Positions 25,116 to 37,100 of a stretch of DNA of 64,000 bases are shown here, one piece after another. Numbering within the stretch: position 1 is the stretch's first letter; each line of letters opens with the position of its first letter. The stretch comes from Gambelia wislizenii (lineage: Eukaryota > Chordata > Lepidosauria > Squamata > Crotaphytidae), in assembly GCA_030847615.1 (NCBI GenBank), contig JAUMIR010000001.1, positions 445,648,687 to 445,712,686 of the forward strand, in the 5' to 3' direction. The notes under the pieces were generated by a model. It worked only from the letters and a program-made list of their open reading frames with translations, made no database searches and was not told the origin of the DNA. The position numbers and the translations under genes are program-made.

Positions 25116-25129
25116 GTTGCCAGGGCAAC
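25116..25129 (+). promoter_or_regulatory. Second RFX X-box-like site
   Basis: GTTGCCAGGGCAAC has both X-box half sites with four bases between them. It begins 10 bases after the proposed donor. Confidence 0.5.
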
Positions 25130-25312
25130 CAAGCCGCTCTTGGGCCTCCTCCTCGCGTTTCTGAGTGGAAAAGCCAGGGTCTCCTTAGATTGTGGATAAC
25201 CGAATAGACAGTGGCTAGGGCCAGCAAGGAGGCACTACTTGTGTTAAAACGTTTTCATTCTAGGTTTGATTGCCAGCCTGCTACCTAAAGGAGGCGACCA
25301 TAAGAGATGGTG

Positions 25313-25416
25313 GATAGTAAACACCCTGCTTCCCGGCTCCGTCCTTCCCCCGGCAGCTCCCCCCTCAGGAGGGCTGGCGAGAGAGGGGATAGTCAGGGTT
25401 GATAGTAAACACCCTG
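25313..25416 (+). repeat. 62-bp copy of ACYP1 promoter DNA between 16-bp direct repeats
   Basis: 25328-25389 matches 23870-23931 with a single mismatch. It lies between two copies of GATAGTAAACACCCTG (25313-25328 and 25401-25416) with 11 filler bases at the right. Confidence 0.85.
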
Positions 25417-25863
25417 ACATGCGAGTACCGTTCATGTAGAAGCGTTACCTCAGTTACGAGAAAATTAACCTAAATGTTGGCTAGACTACTTCTAGCTTGT
25501 CACAGACACTGAACACGTTTCTTCAGAAACTGAGACTAAATCAAAAGCTTATATTCTTACTTCTCTGTTTGAACCAATCACACTGAGGTAAGTCATCTCT
25601 ACTGGAAGAACTCTCCATTAACCCTCTGGCTGCCTTGCTTACTTGAATTGTATGTAGGTGGGAGTTTTGAATATATAGAATAACTGTCACTGGCTAAATA
25701 TGTGTGTGTGTGTGTCTTTGGGCAGTTTACAGTTTTGGCAAACGCAGGTTTTCTGAAATCTGTGCCACTCACTGGTTGATATCTGCATATTCTCTCTCAC
25801 ACGTTTGATTACACTTATTTTAGTTGTACTCTGCTGTGATTGTTTTAGAGTTAGTGTACCATT

Positions 25864-25975
25864 AATATCTATCAGGCTATACTACTATTAGAGAGCCAAT
25901 AATAGAAAATGGCTCTCTAATTTGACTATTAGAGAGTCAAATATCTATCAGGCTATACTACTACTAGAGAGCCAG
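25864..25975 (+). repeat. Short tandem duplication at the SINE target
   Basis: TATCTATCAGGCTATACTAC followed by TA.TAGAGAGCCA occurs at 25867 and again at 25941, the second running into the SINE start. Confidence 0.7.
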
Positions 25976-26215
25976 CATGGTGCAGTGGTTTGACCACCGA
26001 TCTGACACTGAAGACCGGGGTTCACATCTCCACTGGGCCATGGAAACACACTGGGTAACTTTGGCCAATCTCACTCTCTCAACCTCAGAGGAAGGCAATG
26101 GCAAACCTCTTTTGAACAAATCTTGCCAAGAAAACCCTGTGACAGGGTCACCTTAGGGTTGTCATAAATCAGAAATGACTTCAAGGCACATAACAACAAT
26201 AATTCTATTATTATT
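25968..26215 (+). mobile_element. Sauria-type tRNA SINE
   Basis: GAGAGCCAGCATGGTGCAGT start (A-box region), GGGGTTCACATCTCC (B-box region), then GGGTCACCTTAGGGTTGTCA and a BovB-like tail AAGGCACATAACAACAA. Confidence 0.88.
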
Positions 26216-26917
26216 CATTAAAAAAAAAGCCATTTAGGGTTAGTAACCACACTGAAAAATAGAACCATCTACTCTGTATTATTAATGTGTTTTCTGAGAA
26301 CTTTCTTAATAAATAAGCCCACTAATACATTTAATTGATTATTATGTATTCTACCAATGGACAGTTAGATACTATATACGCAAGGAAGGATAGTGATCTT
26401 TATCATCATCATAATTAACTATCGTTATTGTTGTTGTTATATTTCTATGCAGCCTTTCTCCCAAATTGGGTTCATTTACCAATGATTGGTGTGTGTGTGT
26501 CTCTCTAGGCATCTGGATGACCACAAAGTTACACTGGTGGTGGTCTATCTAGGCATCAGGAGGTCCTCCAGCATGACTATGGTCAACTTCTGCCAAAAAT
26601 TGACAATAGAGTTGCGCCAGATGCCTAGAGAGGCATCCTCTCTAGGCATTTTCTAAATCCTCTGGCGGGATTCTATGGTCTAATTATGGCAGTTTACTAA
26701 TACTCAGTTTGGGGTATCTGTGGTAAGTCTGGGAATGTATTCCCCCCCCCATAAATGGTGGGGGACCTGTATTGACTTTTTAGTGAGTCATGCCTTCTCA
26801 TGATGTGGCCAAAGTACAACAGTGTCAATTTAATCATTCTTGCTTCTAGGGAGAAATCCGGTTTGATTTGTTCTAGGACCCATTTATTTGTCTTTTTAGT
26901 CAACCGTGGTATACATT

Positions 26918-26945
26918 ATCATCATCATCATCATCATCACCACCA
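26918..26945 (+). repeat. (ATC)n microsatellite
   Basis: About eight ATC/ACC units inside the RTE LINE; a similar (ATC)n is at 4048-4070. Confidence 0.8.
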
Positions 26946-27390
26946 CCATTATCAGTATATACGATAATGATGATAATGTATACACAGAATTCTTCTCCAG
27001 CATAACATCTCAAATGAGTTTATTTTTTTCCTGTCAGCTTTCTTTGCTGTCCATCTCTCACAACCAATACAATGGCATGGACCTATTCTTACTTTAGTGT
27101 TCAGTGATAGGTCTTCAGGATCTTGCTTTGTTCTTTCATAGCTGCCCTTCCAAATCCTAATTTTCTTCTGATTTCTTGACTGGAATCTTGATTCTGATCA
27201 ATGACTGAGCCAAGGTATGGAAAATCTTTGACTATTTCAGTTTCTTCATCATCTACATTAAATTTATGTAAACCATGCATGGTCATTATTTTTGTGTTCT
27301 TAATGTTCAGCAGTAAATCTGCCTTAGCACTATCTCCCTTGATTTTCTTTGGTAATTGTTCCAACTCTTTGGTATGTTCTGCTAGTAGTA

Positions 27391-27629
27391 CAGTAGGACC
27401 CCCGTATCCACTGATTCAATTATTCACATGACACAAAACAGCACATCTACCATAGTCTTCCTAGAAAATGTGTCCTCTAGCCATTTTCTAGGTTTTCCAA
27501 GGCAACTCTATGGTACAGTATTTTCAAGTGGAAGTCCCATTATTTTCAATGGTGTTTGCTATTATCCACGGTTTTTGGTATTCATGGCCCCCCCAGAACC
27601 AATTCCCAGTGGATACAGAGGTCCTACTG
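27391..27629. mobile_element. Tigger-like MITE nested in the RTE LINE
   Basis: CAGTAGGACCCCCGTATCCA ... TGGATACAGAGGTCCTACTG, with TA at 27389-27390 and 27630-27631; LINE sequence resumes on both sides. Confidence 0.88.
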
Positions 27630-28625
27630 TATGATGTCATCTGCGTATCTTAAATGCTGATGTTCCTTTCTCCAATTTTCATACAACCTGCCTGTGCGTC
27701 TAATCCTGTCTTTTGTATGATATCTGAAGAAGTAGACCAAGTCTACAAAAGTTTGTGCTACGATTTCTTTCTCTCAGTCTCAAAGGTGCTACAAGATCCC
27801 CTTGCTTGCATATGACATTTTTGGCATACAAGTTGAAAAATAGGGTGACCGAATGCAGCCTAGCTTGACCCCCTTTCTGATTGGGAATTGATCTGTTTCT
27901 CCATACAGTATTTTGTTCTAATACAGTAGTAGCTTCTTGTCCTGAATATAGGTTATGCATTAGAATAATCAAATGTTGTGGCACACACATTTCTTTTAGA
28001 GAAATCTATAGCTTTTCATGATCTATGCAATCAAAGGCTTTGTTTTAATCTATAAAGTACAGGCTGATTTTCTTTTGGAATTCTTTGGTGCGCTTCATTA
28101 TCCAACATATGTTTGCAATGTGATCCCAAGTACCTCTTCCTTTCCTGAACCCAGTCCAAACATCTAGCATTTCACACTCCATATATATGGTAGAACTCTT
28201 TGCTGTAGAATTTTGAGCATCACTTTGCTTGCTTGGGAAATTAATGTAATGGTCCTGTGGCTACTGCAATTTTTTGTATCCCCTTTCTTGGGGACTGGAA
28301 TGTATACTGAGTGTTTCCAATCTGTTCACTATCACTTTGTTTTCCATATTTGTTGATAGGTTTTAGTTAGAACTAGAGCATTTTCTGTCTCTGTAGATTG
28401 AAGCAGATCTATTGGTATGCCATCTGTTCCTGGTGATTTTTTCTTCCCCTGTGCTTTGAGTGCAACTTTCACTTCACTTTCTAAGATTGGAGGTTCACCT
28501 TTGTATGATTCTGTTTCAAATGAATCTTTAATCCTTTCATTTCTTAAAAGTTCTTCTATGTATTGTTTCCATCATTTTAAAATTTCCACTTGGTCATGTA
28601 ATGTGTTCCCCTGCTGGTCATAGAG

Positions 28626-28813
28626 CAACCTTTCTTAACCTTTTTATCCTGGAGGAACCCTTGAAATAATTTTCAGGTCTTGGGGAAGCCCTGCATAAAC
28701 ATTATTCTATATACTGCTGTTGATCCCCCCCCACAGTCACAATCTCTTGAGGAACCCCTAGCAACCTCTTGGGGAAACCTAGCGTTCCAGGGAACCCTGA
28801 TTGAGAAACACTG
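28626..28813. mobile_element. hAT MITE nested in the RTE LINE
   Basis: Ends CAACCTTTCTTAACC and GAGAAACACTG; flanking 8-mers TCATAGAG / TTGTAGAG agree at 6 of 8 positions. Confidence 0.75.
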
Positions 28814-29255
28814 TTGTAGAGCATCCCCACTCTTGGTTTAAACTTCCCTTTGATTTCTCGGATCTTGTGGAAGAGGTCTCTTGTTCTTCCTTTTTTGTTG
28901 TCACCTTCTATTTCTCTGCATTGATTTTTATAGTACAGTAGTTCTCTTTATTTTGCACACTAGTCATTGAACAGTTGTATTCAGGGATCTGGCTTTATTT
29001 CTGTCACCTTTTACTTTTGCTTCTCATCTGTCTTTTATTGTTTGAAGAGTTTCACCTGTCATCCATTGATGCTTATCTTTCTTTTTGGTTACATATACTG
29101 TAGTGTCTTTCTGCATTCCTTCCTGACACTTCCCTGGCTTCACTCTATAGCTTGTCTGGTTCCCAGTCAATTTGTTTTAATTTATTTTTCACATTATCTT
29201 TAAATTCAACGGGGATGTTCTTCAGATTGTATTTCAGCATGATGGTTGGCTTATG

Positions 29256-29811
29256 TCCTGAACATGAGTCAGCAAGTGCCCGAGGAAGCAGGTGGTTGGT
29301 GTGGAGGAGCTGTCAAGTAGTCAATCCAGTCTGGGTTAGTCATGGGTTGTCTGAGCAAGATAAAGCACAAGGGTGGTTGATAGCTGGTCCAGAGGTTGTA
29401 TCAGCTGGTCAGAAGTCCGGGCACACAAGCCAGCAAGGAGTTAACAGAGAAGTCCAAAACATACCTAGTCCAAGGTCATGAAAAAAACAGGAATGCTAGG
29501 GAGTACAGATAAGAGAATGCTCAGCACTAAAGCTGAGAGAGAACTGCCAGTATATTTATAGGCAGCTCCTTCAAGGCCACAGGTGCTTAGTTATACCTAA
29601 TCAGGTCACTGTCTATGACTTAACCAGTGCTGGGCTTGGTGTTTCTCCCTCCTGTCTTCAGTGTCTGCAGCCCCAGCAAACTTTTGCTGTGGAGCAGGGT
29701 CCCCAGCCCCCATCTTCTTGAACTCAGAGGGAGATCCACTATCAGGGGGTGCAGCTTCCTGGTACCCTGCTGCTGCCTTCTCCTCCTTATCTGAGTCATC
29801 CAGGAGGTGAG
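29256..29811. mobile_element. Unclassified 556-bp insertion in the RTE LINE
   Basis: LINE homology stops at 29255 and resumes at 29817; TTATG is duplicated on both sides. The interior has no frame I recognise and no clear terminal repeats. A solo LTR with eroded ends is possible. Confidence 0.5.
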
Positions 29812-30354
29812 TTATGATAGTTTATTGTTCTTCTTTAGCTTTACTCTAATTTTTTATATTAGTTCATGGTCTGAGCCATAGTCTGCTCCTGGTCTCATTT
29901 TTGCAGTGAAAATAGAGCTTCTTCATTTTCTGTCTCTAATTATGTAATGTGATTTCTGTATTGGCTATCCAGTGATGTCCATGTGTATACAGTCACCTCT
30001 TTGGTTACTTAGAAGAATGTGTTTGTGATGAACAGACCGTTGGCCTCACAAAATTCAGTCAGCCAGTCAGTCTCCTGCTTCATTTCTTGATCTTAGGCCA
30101 AATTTTCCTGTAACCTTTGACTCTGCTCTGCTTCCTATTTTTGCATTCCAATTGCCTGTGATTAACAAGAAGTCCTGTTTTGGTGTGTGGTCCATTTCCG
30201 CCTGGACTCCAGCATAGAATCTTTCAATTTCTTCTTCTTTTGCTTCTGAGGTTGGTGCATAGATTAAAAAGATTTTTTAAAAAAACCTTTAGTACAATTA
30301 AAACAATACAGTAATTCTTTAAAACCTTTCTATTCACTTGCATTTGGTTTCCAC

Positions 30355-30560
30355 TACACAATTGTAACACTACAATTCCACTTCAACTGCCATGGCAATA
30401 TCCCACAGAATCCCAGGATTTGCCACTGAAGGAAGGCTATTTAGAATAATCAGCTACAGAACTCATCTAGTGCCTCCCCCAATTACAAATGTCAGGATTC
30501 CACGGGATGCAGCCATGTCAGCCACAGTGGAATTACAGTGCTTTAACTGTAGTGTGAAAA
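30355..30560. mobile_element. Palindromic MITE (hAT-like)
   Basis: ACACTACAATTCCACTTCAA ... GGAATTACAGTGCTTTAACT and the terminal GTAGTGTGAAAAG; related to the element at 16750. Confidence 0.6.
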
Positions 30561-30576
30561 GCCCCTTACTAACAAA

Positions 30577-31360
30577 ATGAAATTCAATACGGAGAAATGT
30601 AAAGTACTGCATTTAGGGCGGAAAAATGAAATGCATAAATATAGGATGGGAGAGACCTGGCTGAATGAGACTACGTGCGAAAGGGATCTAGGAGTCCTAG
30701 TAGACCACAAGTTGAACATGAGCCAACAGTGTGATGCGGCAGCTAAAAAGGTCAATGCAATTTTGGGCTGTATCAATAGAAGTATAGTGTCTAGATCAAG
30801 GGAAGTAATAGTGCCACTCTATTCTGCCTTGGTCAGACCTCACTTAGAATACTGTGTCCAGTTCTGGGCACCACAATTCAGAAAGGATATTGACAAATTG
30901 GAGCGTGTCCAGAGAAGGGCAACTAAAATGGTGAAAGGTCTGGAAACGATGCCTTATGAGGAGAGACTTAGGGAGCTGGGTATGTTTAGCCTGGAAAAAA
31001 GACGGTTAAGAGGCGATATGATAGCCCTGTTTAAATATTTGAAAGGATGTCACGCTGAGGATGGAGCAGGCTTGTTTTCTGCTGCTCCAGAGACTGGAAC
31101 ACGGAGCAATGGGTGCAAACTCCAGGAACAGAGATTCCACCTCAACATGAGGAGGAACTTTTTGACAGTAAGAGCTGTTCGGCAGTGGAACACACTCCCT
31201 CGGAGCGTGGTGGGGTCTCCTTCCTTGGAGGTCTTTAAACAGAGGCTGGATGGCCATCTGTCGGGGATGCTTTGATTGTGATTTCCTGCGTGGCAGGGGG
31301 GTTGGACTGGATGGCCCTCGTGGTCTCTTCCAACTCTGCAATTCTATGATTCTATGATCC
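30577..31360 (+). mobile_element. CR1 LINE 3' end with a 232-codon open frame
   Basis: The frame 30577-31275 is uninterrupted: [76 protein letters not shown], ending LDGHLSGML. This is the C-terminal part of a CR1/jockey-type reverse transcriptase. The 3' end closes with GGAC TGGATGGCCC and (ATTCTATG)2. The retained frame suggests a young copy; the rest of the RT and the endonuclease are missing. Confidence 0.92.
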
Positions 31361-31674
31361 TTCAGGTGTTACTAGTCTCCTGCTTCTGATAGTCAAAGGC
31401 ATTTTAGAGCTTGATTTGGCATACCAGTTCTAGCATCTCCTGGACTGAGATGGTTTGCATATAGTTATGTTCTGGGAATCATATATATATGTATAATTTT
31501 CTTAGGTATGTTGCCGTTTCCAGTGTGTTGATTGGCCGCTTAGGAAATTTCCATCCAATCAAAGCTTTCTTTTGGGAAGCCAATCAGCACACTGGGGGTG
31601 GGAACATGTGGAAGTTTCAGTCATTTTTAAACATGGTGGCGGCAGAGGGGCTTTCTATTGTTCCACGCATGTGC

Positions 31675-32015
31675 CGCCTGGGCCCTTTCTGTGCTGCCTG
31701 GGCCCTGGGGGCTTTCTGTGCTGCCTGAGACCTAGGGAATTTTGACTTTCTGTGCAGCCTGGGGCCTTTCTGTGCGGTCTGGGGCCTTTCCGTGCTGCCT
31801 GGGACCTTTCCGTGCTGCTTGGGGCCTGTGGAATTTTGACTTTCTATGGGGATTGGGGCCTTTCTGTGCTGCCTGGGGACTGGAGCCTTTCTGTGCTGCC
31901 TTGGGGCTTTTCCGTGCTGCCTGGGGTCTGGGCCTTGGGCCTTTCTGTGCTGCCTGGCCTGTTGGGTCTTGGATGCTGTCTGTAGCTGAGCTGGGCTTTC
32001 AGTGCTGTCTGTAGC
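31675..32015 (+). repeat. Minisatellite, about 20-bp unit
   Basis: Irregular repeats of CTTTCTGTGCTGCCTGGGGC with spacing variants; long frames in it are low-complexity artefacts. Confidence 0.85.
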
Positions 32016-32089
32016 AGTTCATTCCTCTTGGGCCTTGGGGTGGAAACATGTGGAAAACTTCAAGTCCTTTCTAAACATGGCGGTGGCGG

Positions 32090-32415
32090 GGTTCTTGCAT
32101 CCTGCCATGTGTGGGTTGTGTGTGTGTAGTGTAGTGTGTGTGTGTAGCGTGGTGTGTGTATGCACGATTGCATGCTGGTGGCAGAGGGGCTCTTGTGTGC
32201 TGCTGCACATGGTGTGTGTGTACATGTGGTTGCATGGCAGCAGCAGAGAGGATCTCATGTCTTGATGTACATGGTGTGTGTGTGGTGTGTGTGTTGCATG
32301 GTATGTGTGTGTATGCGTGGTGTTGGGGCTCTTGTATCCTAGCGCATGTGGGGTGTGTGTGTCTAGCAGTGTGTGTGTATGCGCAGTTGCATGGTGGTTA
32401 CAGAGGGGCTCTTAG
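32090..32415 (+). repeat. GT-rich tandem repeat
   Basis: Units of roughly 100 bp with TGTGTGTGTATGCG, GTTGCATGG and AGAGGGGCTCTT recurring near 32165, 32230, 32330 and 32385. Confidence 0.75.
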
Positions 32416-32873
32416 CCTGAAATTAGCCATTATAGTTGATTTGAAAGGTTATATATTAATGTGTCAAATGATCGTACTCTTGACATGTTTCCTAAGTGGC
32501 CAGTCAGCAGAATGGGAACAGAAACAGAATCATACCGAAGCGTTTTATATATGTAGATAATGGTGTATATTACTCCGGGTATGGCTAGTATTTATGAATT
32601 ATTACTATTATACATTTTATGTGGAGCTACCTTTCAGATTTGAAGAAGAAGTTGGTTTAGAGTACAGGTGGCATTTTAGTAACTGTGACAAGTGATTTTG
32701 AATATTTTACAGCTATACTTGAAGAATTTAACTAGCTATTTTCTGTTTCCAAATGCAATTTTTGATGTTGGTGCTTGTTTTTAAAGCTCCATATAGGATT
32801 CTACAATGCAGGCTGCAAACATAGCATGTATGTACCTTGTTGTGTTTCCCCCAGGCTTTACTGGAAATGCTGA

Positions 32874-34121
32874 ATGGCTCGGTTGCAGCTGACTGTGTGT
32901 TCACATATGGATCCAACAGCATACAATTCGAGTCTTCCTGCAACAAGCCAGGAGAGATGTCGTCCAGAGGCTCTCAAAGACGAGTCCCAGCTAGATCACC
33001 TGAGGACTAATATCCAGCAACAGTTACTGTGCAGCAAAGATAAGAAGCAGGCAGATCTTCATTTCCAAAAAGGGCACAGTGCTTCCTGTTCTCAGCCTGC
33101 AGAAAGCACTCAGCTGATTTTAGAGAAGGCAGGCTTCTATTCTGCTGGCCCGTGCAACTGGTATTTCAAGGGACAGGCCAGTACACTGCCCTCTCACTGG
33201 AGAACCAGGCGGAGAGAAGGTGTGGACAGGGCATACCCACTTAAACCAGTATTTCACCATAAAGTGGGGAATGCTCACCTTTCCAGTTCTTCAGCCAGAG
33301 AGACTCCTTCTAGTGGTACTAGCTCAGAGAAAAAAGGAAGATTACATACAGTCAAGGTTCAGCATGGTGGACTGCCGTCTCCTTCGGTTGAAGAAGCCAA
33401 GAAAGCAGCTTCTCATTCGCAATGGGCAGAGTCAGGCTACATTAAAAAACTGGAGGCTGCTGGACGGAGCTTGGAGGAAGAGATCCAGCGAAAGGAGGCC
33501 CTCCTTAGAGAAAAGCTGAGAAGAACAGAAGATGAGCTTCGAAGAATTCAGTGGGAAAGGCAACAGGCTGAGGCAGAAGCAAGAAGGGAGCGAGGAGCTC
33601 TATGGGTACCTGAGAGGAAAACAGCAGGTACTACACAGGGTTGTTTTTCCAGATCAACAACCCAGCCACGTACCTGTCAAAAGGCACATGTTTCAGAGAG
33701 CCCCATAGCCTCAGTGGGGGCTGTTCTGCTTCCCCAAGCACTCCATATGGAAAGGCTAAAAAAACAAAGGCTGGTGGCCAGCAACAACAAAATTCGAGAA
33801 AATGCAGCCTACATTTCAGCCACCTGTAGCCCAGAACTGGCTCCTGTGCATGACCTGGCTGTTTCGGTAGCAACACCTTTAGGACGGGCTGACTGTTTGG
33901 CAGCAGAACCATTATCTACGGAGGGTACAAGCAGTGGGGAGGAGTGGGGAGAGTGCAATATCTGTGGGCGGAGACTTTACCGCTCCAGACTGGAAAAGCA
34001 TGTAAGCATCTGCAGCAAGAATCATGGCTCCAAGAGAAAAGTGTTTGATTCGAGCAAAGCTAGAGCAAAGGGCACCGAACTAGAGGCTTATCATCTGTTG
34101 AAGGGCTCAGATATCTCCCAG
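32874..34121 (+). CDS. ZC2HC1C: ZC2HC1C large coding exon
   Basis: 416 codons ending GSDISQ at donor CCCAG|GTAATA. The open frame continues 24 codons into the intron, but the downstream exon restores the family sequence, so that read-through is not coding. Confidence 0.94.
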
Positions 34122-37100
34122 GTAATACACATACTTGCTTATTATATGCATCATGATTTTTATTTTGTTCATATAGTGCTTTTATGCAATCTTTGATATA
34201 AATACTGACCAACCTGAGTTCTCCTAAGTTTTAATAATATAGCAGCAACATTTGCTCTCAGGCCCCTCTGAAGTTCCCTCTGAAGGCAAACAAAATTAAT
34301 GATAACTCTTGAAAATCCCTGAAGCACCTCTAACTTCCATTCAAGTATTTAAATATAGTCACAGGTAAGGTTATTTCTAGAAACTACAAGACAAGACTCC
34401 AGAAAGAAACATGAAATCTCAGTTAAGGTTTAGTTCAAGACTGAAACTTCTGCTAGAGAGGATAGGCTTTTAAAATTATTTCACCTCTTTTGTCATACAC
34501 AAACAAGCAGGTGCTAAGAATGCAAAAAAGTGCTCAGAACTATCAAGTTTATATAGGAGGACATGTAACATTAAGTCATATATAACTAATCTATAAAGGT
34601 CATAGTCACAAGATAGCATTACAGTCAGGAGCTCATGAAAATGAAGAAACCATTTGTATTTAAGAGTCACAGAATAATAGCAAAGGCTAGTGCCGTTAGA
34701 AGTTCTCCTGTTTCAGAGTTATCAGTCTAATTTCACCACCTAGTTAACTCAGAGGTTTACCACACTAGGGTTGTTAGAAGTGATTGTCTCGCTTTAGAAC
34801 ACAATGTATATATTGTTTGATGGAAGCACAGCCTATCACACACTGCTCAAAATTCCATTCCTACAACTGTATGAAAATATTTCATTCAGCTTCCTACACA
34901 CCACATTGGCCATCTATGCTCCTCCTCCCCTCTTCTCTCTCCAATTAGTTTCCTCCTCTGCAGAGCTTTCCCCTCCTTCCTCTCCCATGAATCATTTCCT
35001 GCTCTTCAACAGCGCATGCCCCCCTTTTAATTAAGAAACATTATGCCACGCGATTGCATGGTATTGTGAGAATGCAGCTTCGAACGTTTCTGTAAAAACA
35101 CCTTCACTCTGCACTCAGCAGGCTGCATATTCTCAGCTTCTGAAGTGGATCGGGGTTCCCCCCCACAGCAGAAAAGCAAGGAGTTTCTCTCCTCTGGAAT
35201 AAGCCTCTATTGAACTCAGTAGGTACTCACTCCTGAGGTGCAAACTCATGAGGTAGGAGTGGGGTGATTCATTGATTGATTGACAAATACTTGCAATTTT
35301 TTTCTTTTTAATTTCAAGAGGACAAAAACCAGCTTAACCCAACCTGTGGGTAAAGCACTGGACCCTAGCCGTGCTTACACAAGAGTAAACTCTGCTGGGC
35401 TCAAGAGGGCTTAAATTTGAGTAAAGCCACGGAGAGAAAGAGGGGTGCTGATGTTCTTAGTTCTCTTGAACTATGAATCTTTAACTGAGAGGTTTACTAC
35501 ATGGGGTTTTGTTGCACTATCTATTAGTCATGATTACGCATGATTGCGCGAATGAGTTCTTCCCGATTGCACAACGCAAATATAGGGCAGACTTCTTAAT
35601 TTCTTAATTTATTTATTTCACCTCTTTTGTCATACACAAACAAGCAGGTGCTGAGGATGCAAGTTCTTAATTTATTTATTTTTGTAAAAAACAAACCAAC
35701 CTCAATTTAAAAGATAGCAGAAGGAAGAAAGGTTTTGAGAAATTCTCCCCGCAAAAAACAAAGCTTTTCTCTCTCACATCTGGCTGTGAAGAGCTCCAGT
35801 TATAGTAGATTCCTTTGCTCATCAACTCTACAGGCTACCAGCATTACATAAAAATACTAATCTCTGCAATGGTGCCAGGTGGACTCACCACTGCCCATCC
35901 CCACATGCCAAATCACAACTCCTCTCCCCTGAAAAAAATCCATACACAACCCTCTCCCCCTTGTTTTAAATAAAAATATACATTGAAGTCTGCCTTGCAA
36001 CAGCCCAGGCTGAGTTTTGAATCCAAATAAACTCTGGGAAGTGGGGGTGGGGGGAGTAGCCGAGGGGCACTGATGAGATCTTCTGATAAGCTGGAAGTCA
36101 AGTGGGACAAAGAAGTATAGGTAAACACAGGTGAAAACTGGAGGACAGCCCAATACACACCCACTCTGTCATGTTTTTTTCTCCGATGGCACAATGATAT
36201 TACTGCACAAGAAAGTATGGTGGTTTCACAGCGCAACTGATTTCATTCATGGGGGCTTGCCATGAATGAAAAGGAGTGCTACAAAGACACCCCACAGCCA
36301 AACCAGCAACAAAAAGGTTGCGTCGTGCAATCGGGAAGAACTCATTTGCTCAATCATGCGTAATCATGACTAATAGATAGTGCAACAAAACCCCATGTAG
36401 TAAACCTCTCAGTTAAAGATTCATAGTTCAAGAGATCTAAGAACATCAGCACCCCAGTGACAACATTCCAGTAACCTGAATTAGGCATTGGGCTTGTCTA
36501 CATGGGCATTAAAACCCATATTCACCCTATATTCGCAGTACAATTGACACACAATGTTTTCAACGATGCACATTTTCACTGGGGGTTCTGCAGGAAACTC
36601 CAGATCTGTAAGATGTGCAGTTTGCTCCGCATTTGGGGAGGAAACCCAGATTTTTGGCAGTGTGGTGGCCAAGGATTGGCTTCAGGGCAAAGCTGGGGTG
36701 GGACTTCTGGTGGACAAGACTCCTTTCTGAAACTTTCTATTTTTTGATTGTGTGCGTATCTGGATAAGTGTATCACTGCTTATCCAGTAATACTGTACTC
36801 TGGGGCCATGTATATTCCCTTATTTCACATGCATGAGCAAACAGAAAAAATGAACCTGGAGCAGCCCAACCTTGTGGCCAGAAATAGTACGACATATAGG
36901 ACACGAGATCAGCGTAGGACCACCATTTTACTTCGACATGGATTACAGTGTGGCAGTATATTCCAATCCACAATTGGACAAACTCAGTGTCTATGGCATT
37001 CACAGGGCAGCTGTGGATCTAAGAAAAACATTAGGAAGAACTTGATGATAGTAAGAGCTGTTCGGCAATGGAATGCACTGCTTCAGACCGTGGTGGAGAT

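Larger units (their letters stand above)
24940..25135 (+). promoter_or_regulatory. ZC2HC1C: ZC2HC1C CpG-rich promoter and probable non-coding exon 1
   Basis: A second GC-rich block faces away from ACYP1. A consensus donor (GGCGC|GTGAGT, exon end 25105) would close a non-coding first exon. It contains an ETS-type word ACCGGAAGTG (24963-24972) and two X-box-like palindromes. Assignment to ZC2HC1C rests on position and orientation only. Confidence 0.55.
26690..30280 (-). mobile_element. RTE/BovB-like LINE remains, 5'-truncated and interrupted
   Basis: Minus-strand frames give endonuclease-region words near 30100-30270 (NLYAPTSEAKEEEIERFYAG, FLLITG, EFCEANGLFI). RT-region words follow (ADLLLNIKNTKIM at 27301-27340; FPYLGSVIDQNQDSSQEIRR). 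Then a C-terminus with SFEMLCWRRIL and WVLEQIKPDFSLEARMIKLT. Multiple frameshifts and stops. Carries an hAT MITE, a Tigger-like MITE and an unknown 556-bp insertion. Confidence 0.85.
31484..32560. mobile_element. Inverted-repeat element filled with minisatellites (class unresolved)
   Basis: Left end (GGTATGTTGCCGTTTC, TTGATTGGCCGCTTAGGAAA) and right end (complement: GGTATGATTCTGTTTC, CTGACTGGCCACTTAGGAAA) form imperfect inverted repeats of about 65 bases. The interior is only tandem repeats. Confidence 0.65.

Noticed and set aside
31489..32560. Several 80-140 codon frames at 31.5-32.6 kb
   Set aside because: They translate minisatellite and GT-repeat DNA and have repetitive low-complexity products.
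32874..34196. ZC2HC1C ending at the stop at 34194
   Set aside because: The donor at 34122 and the downstream in-phase exon with the second zinc finger show the last 24 codons are intronic read-through.
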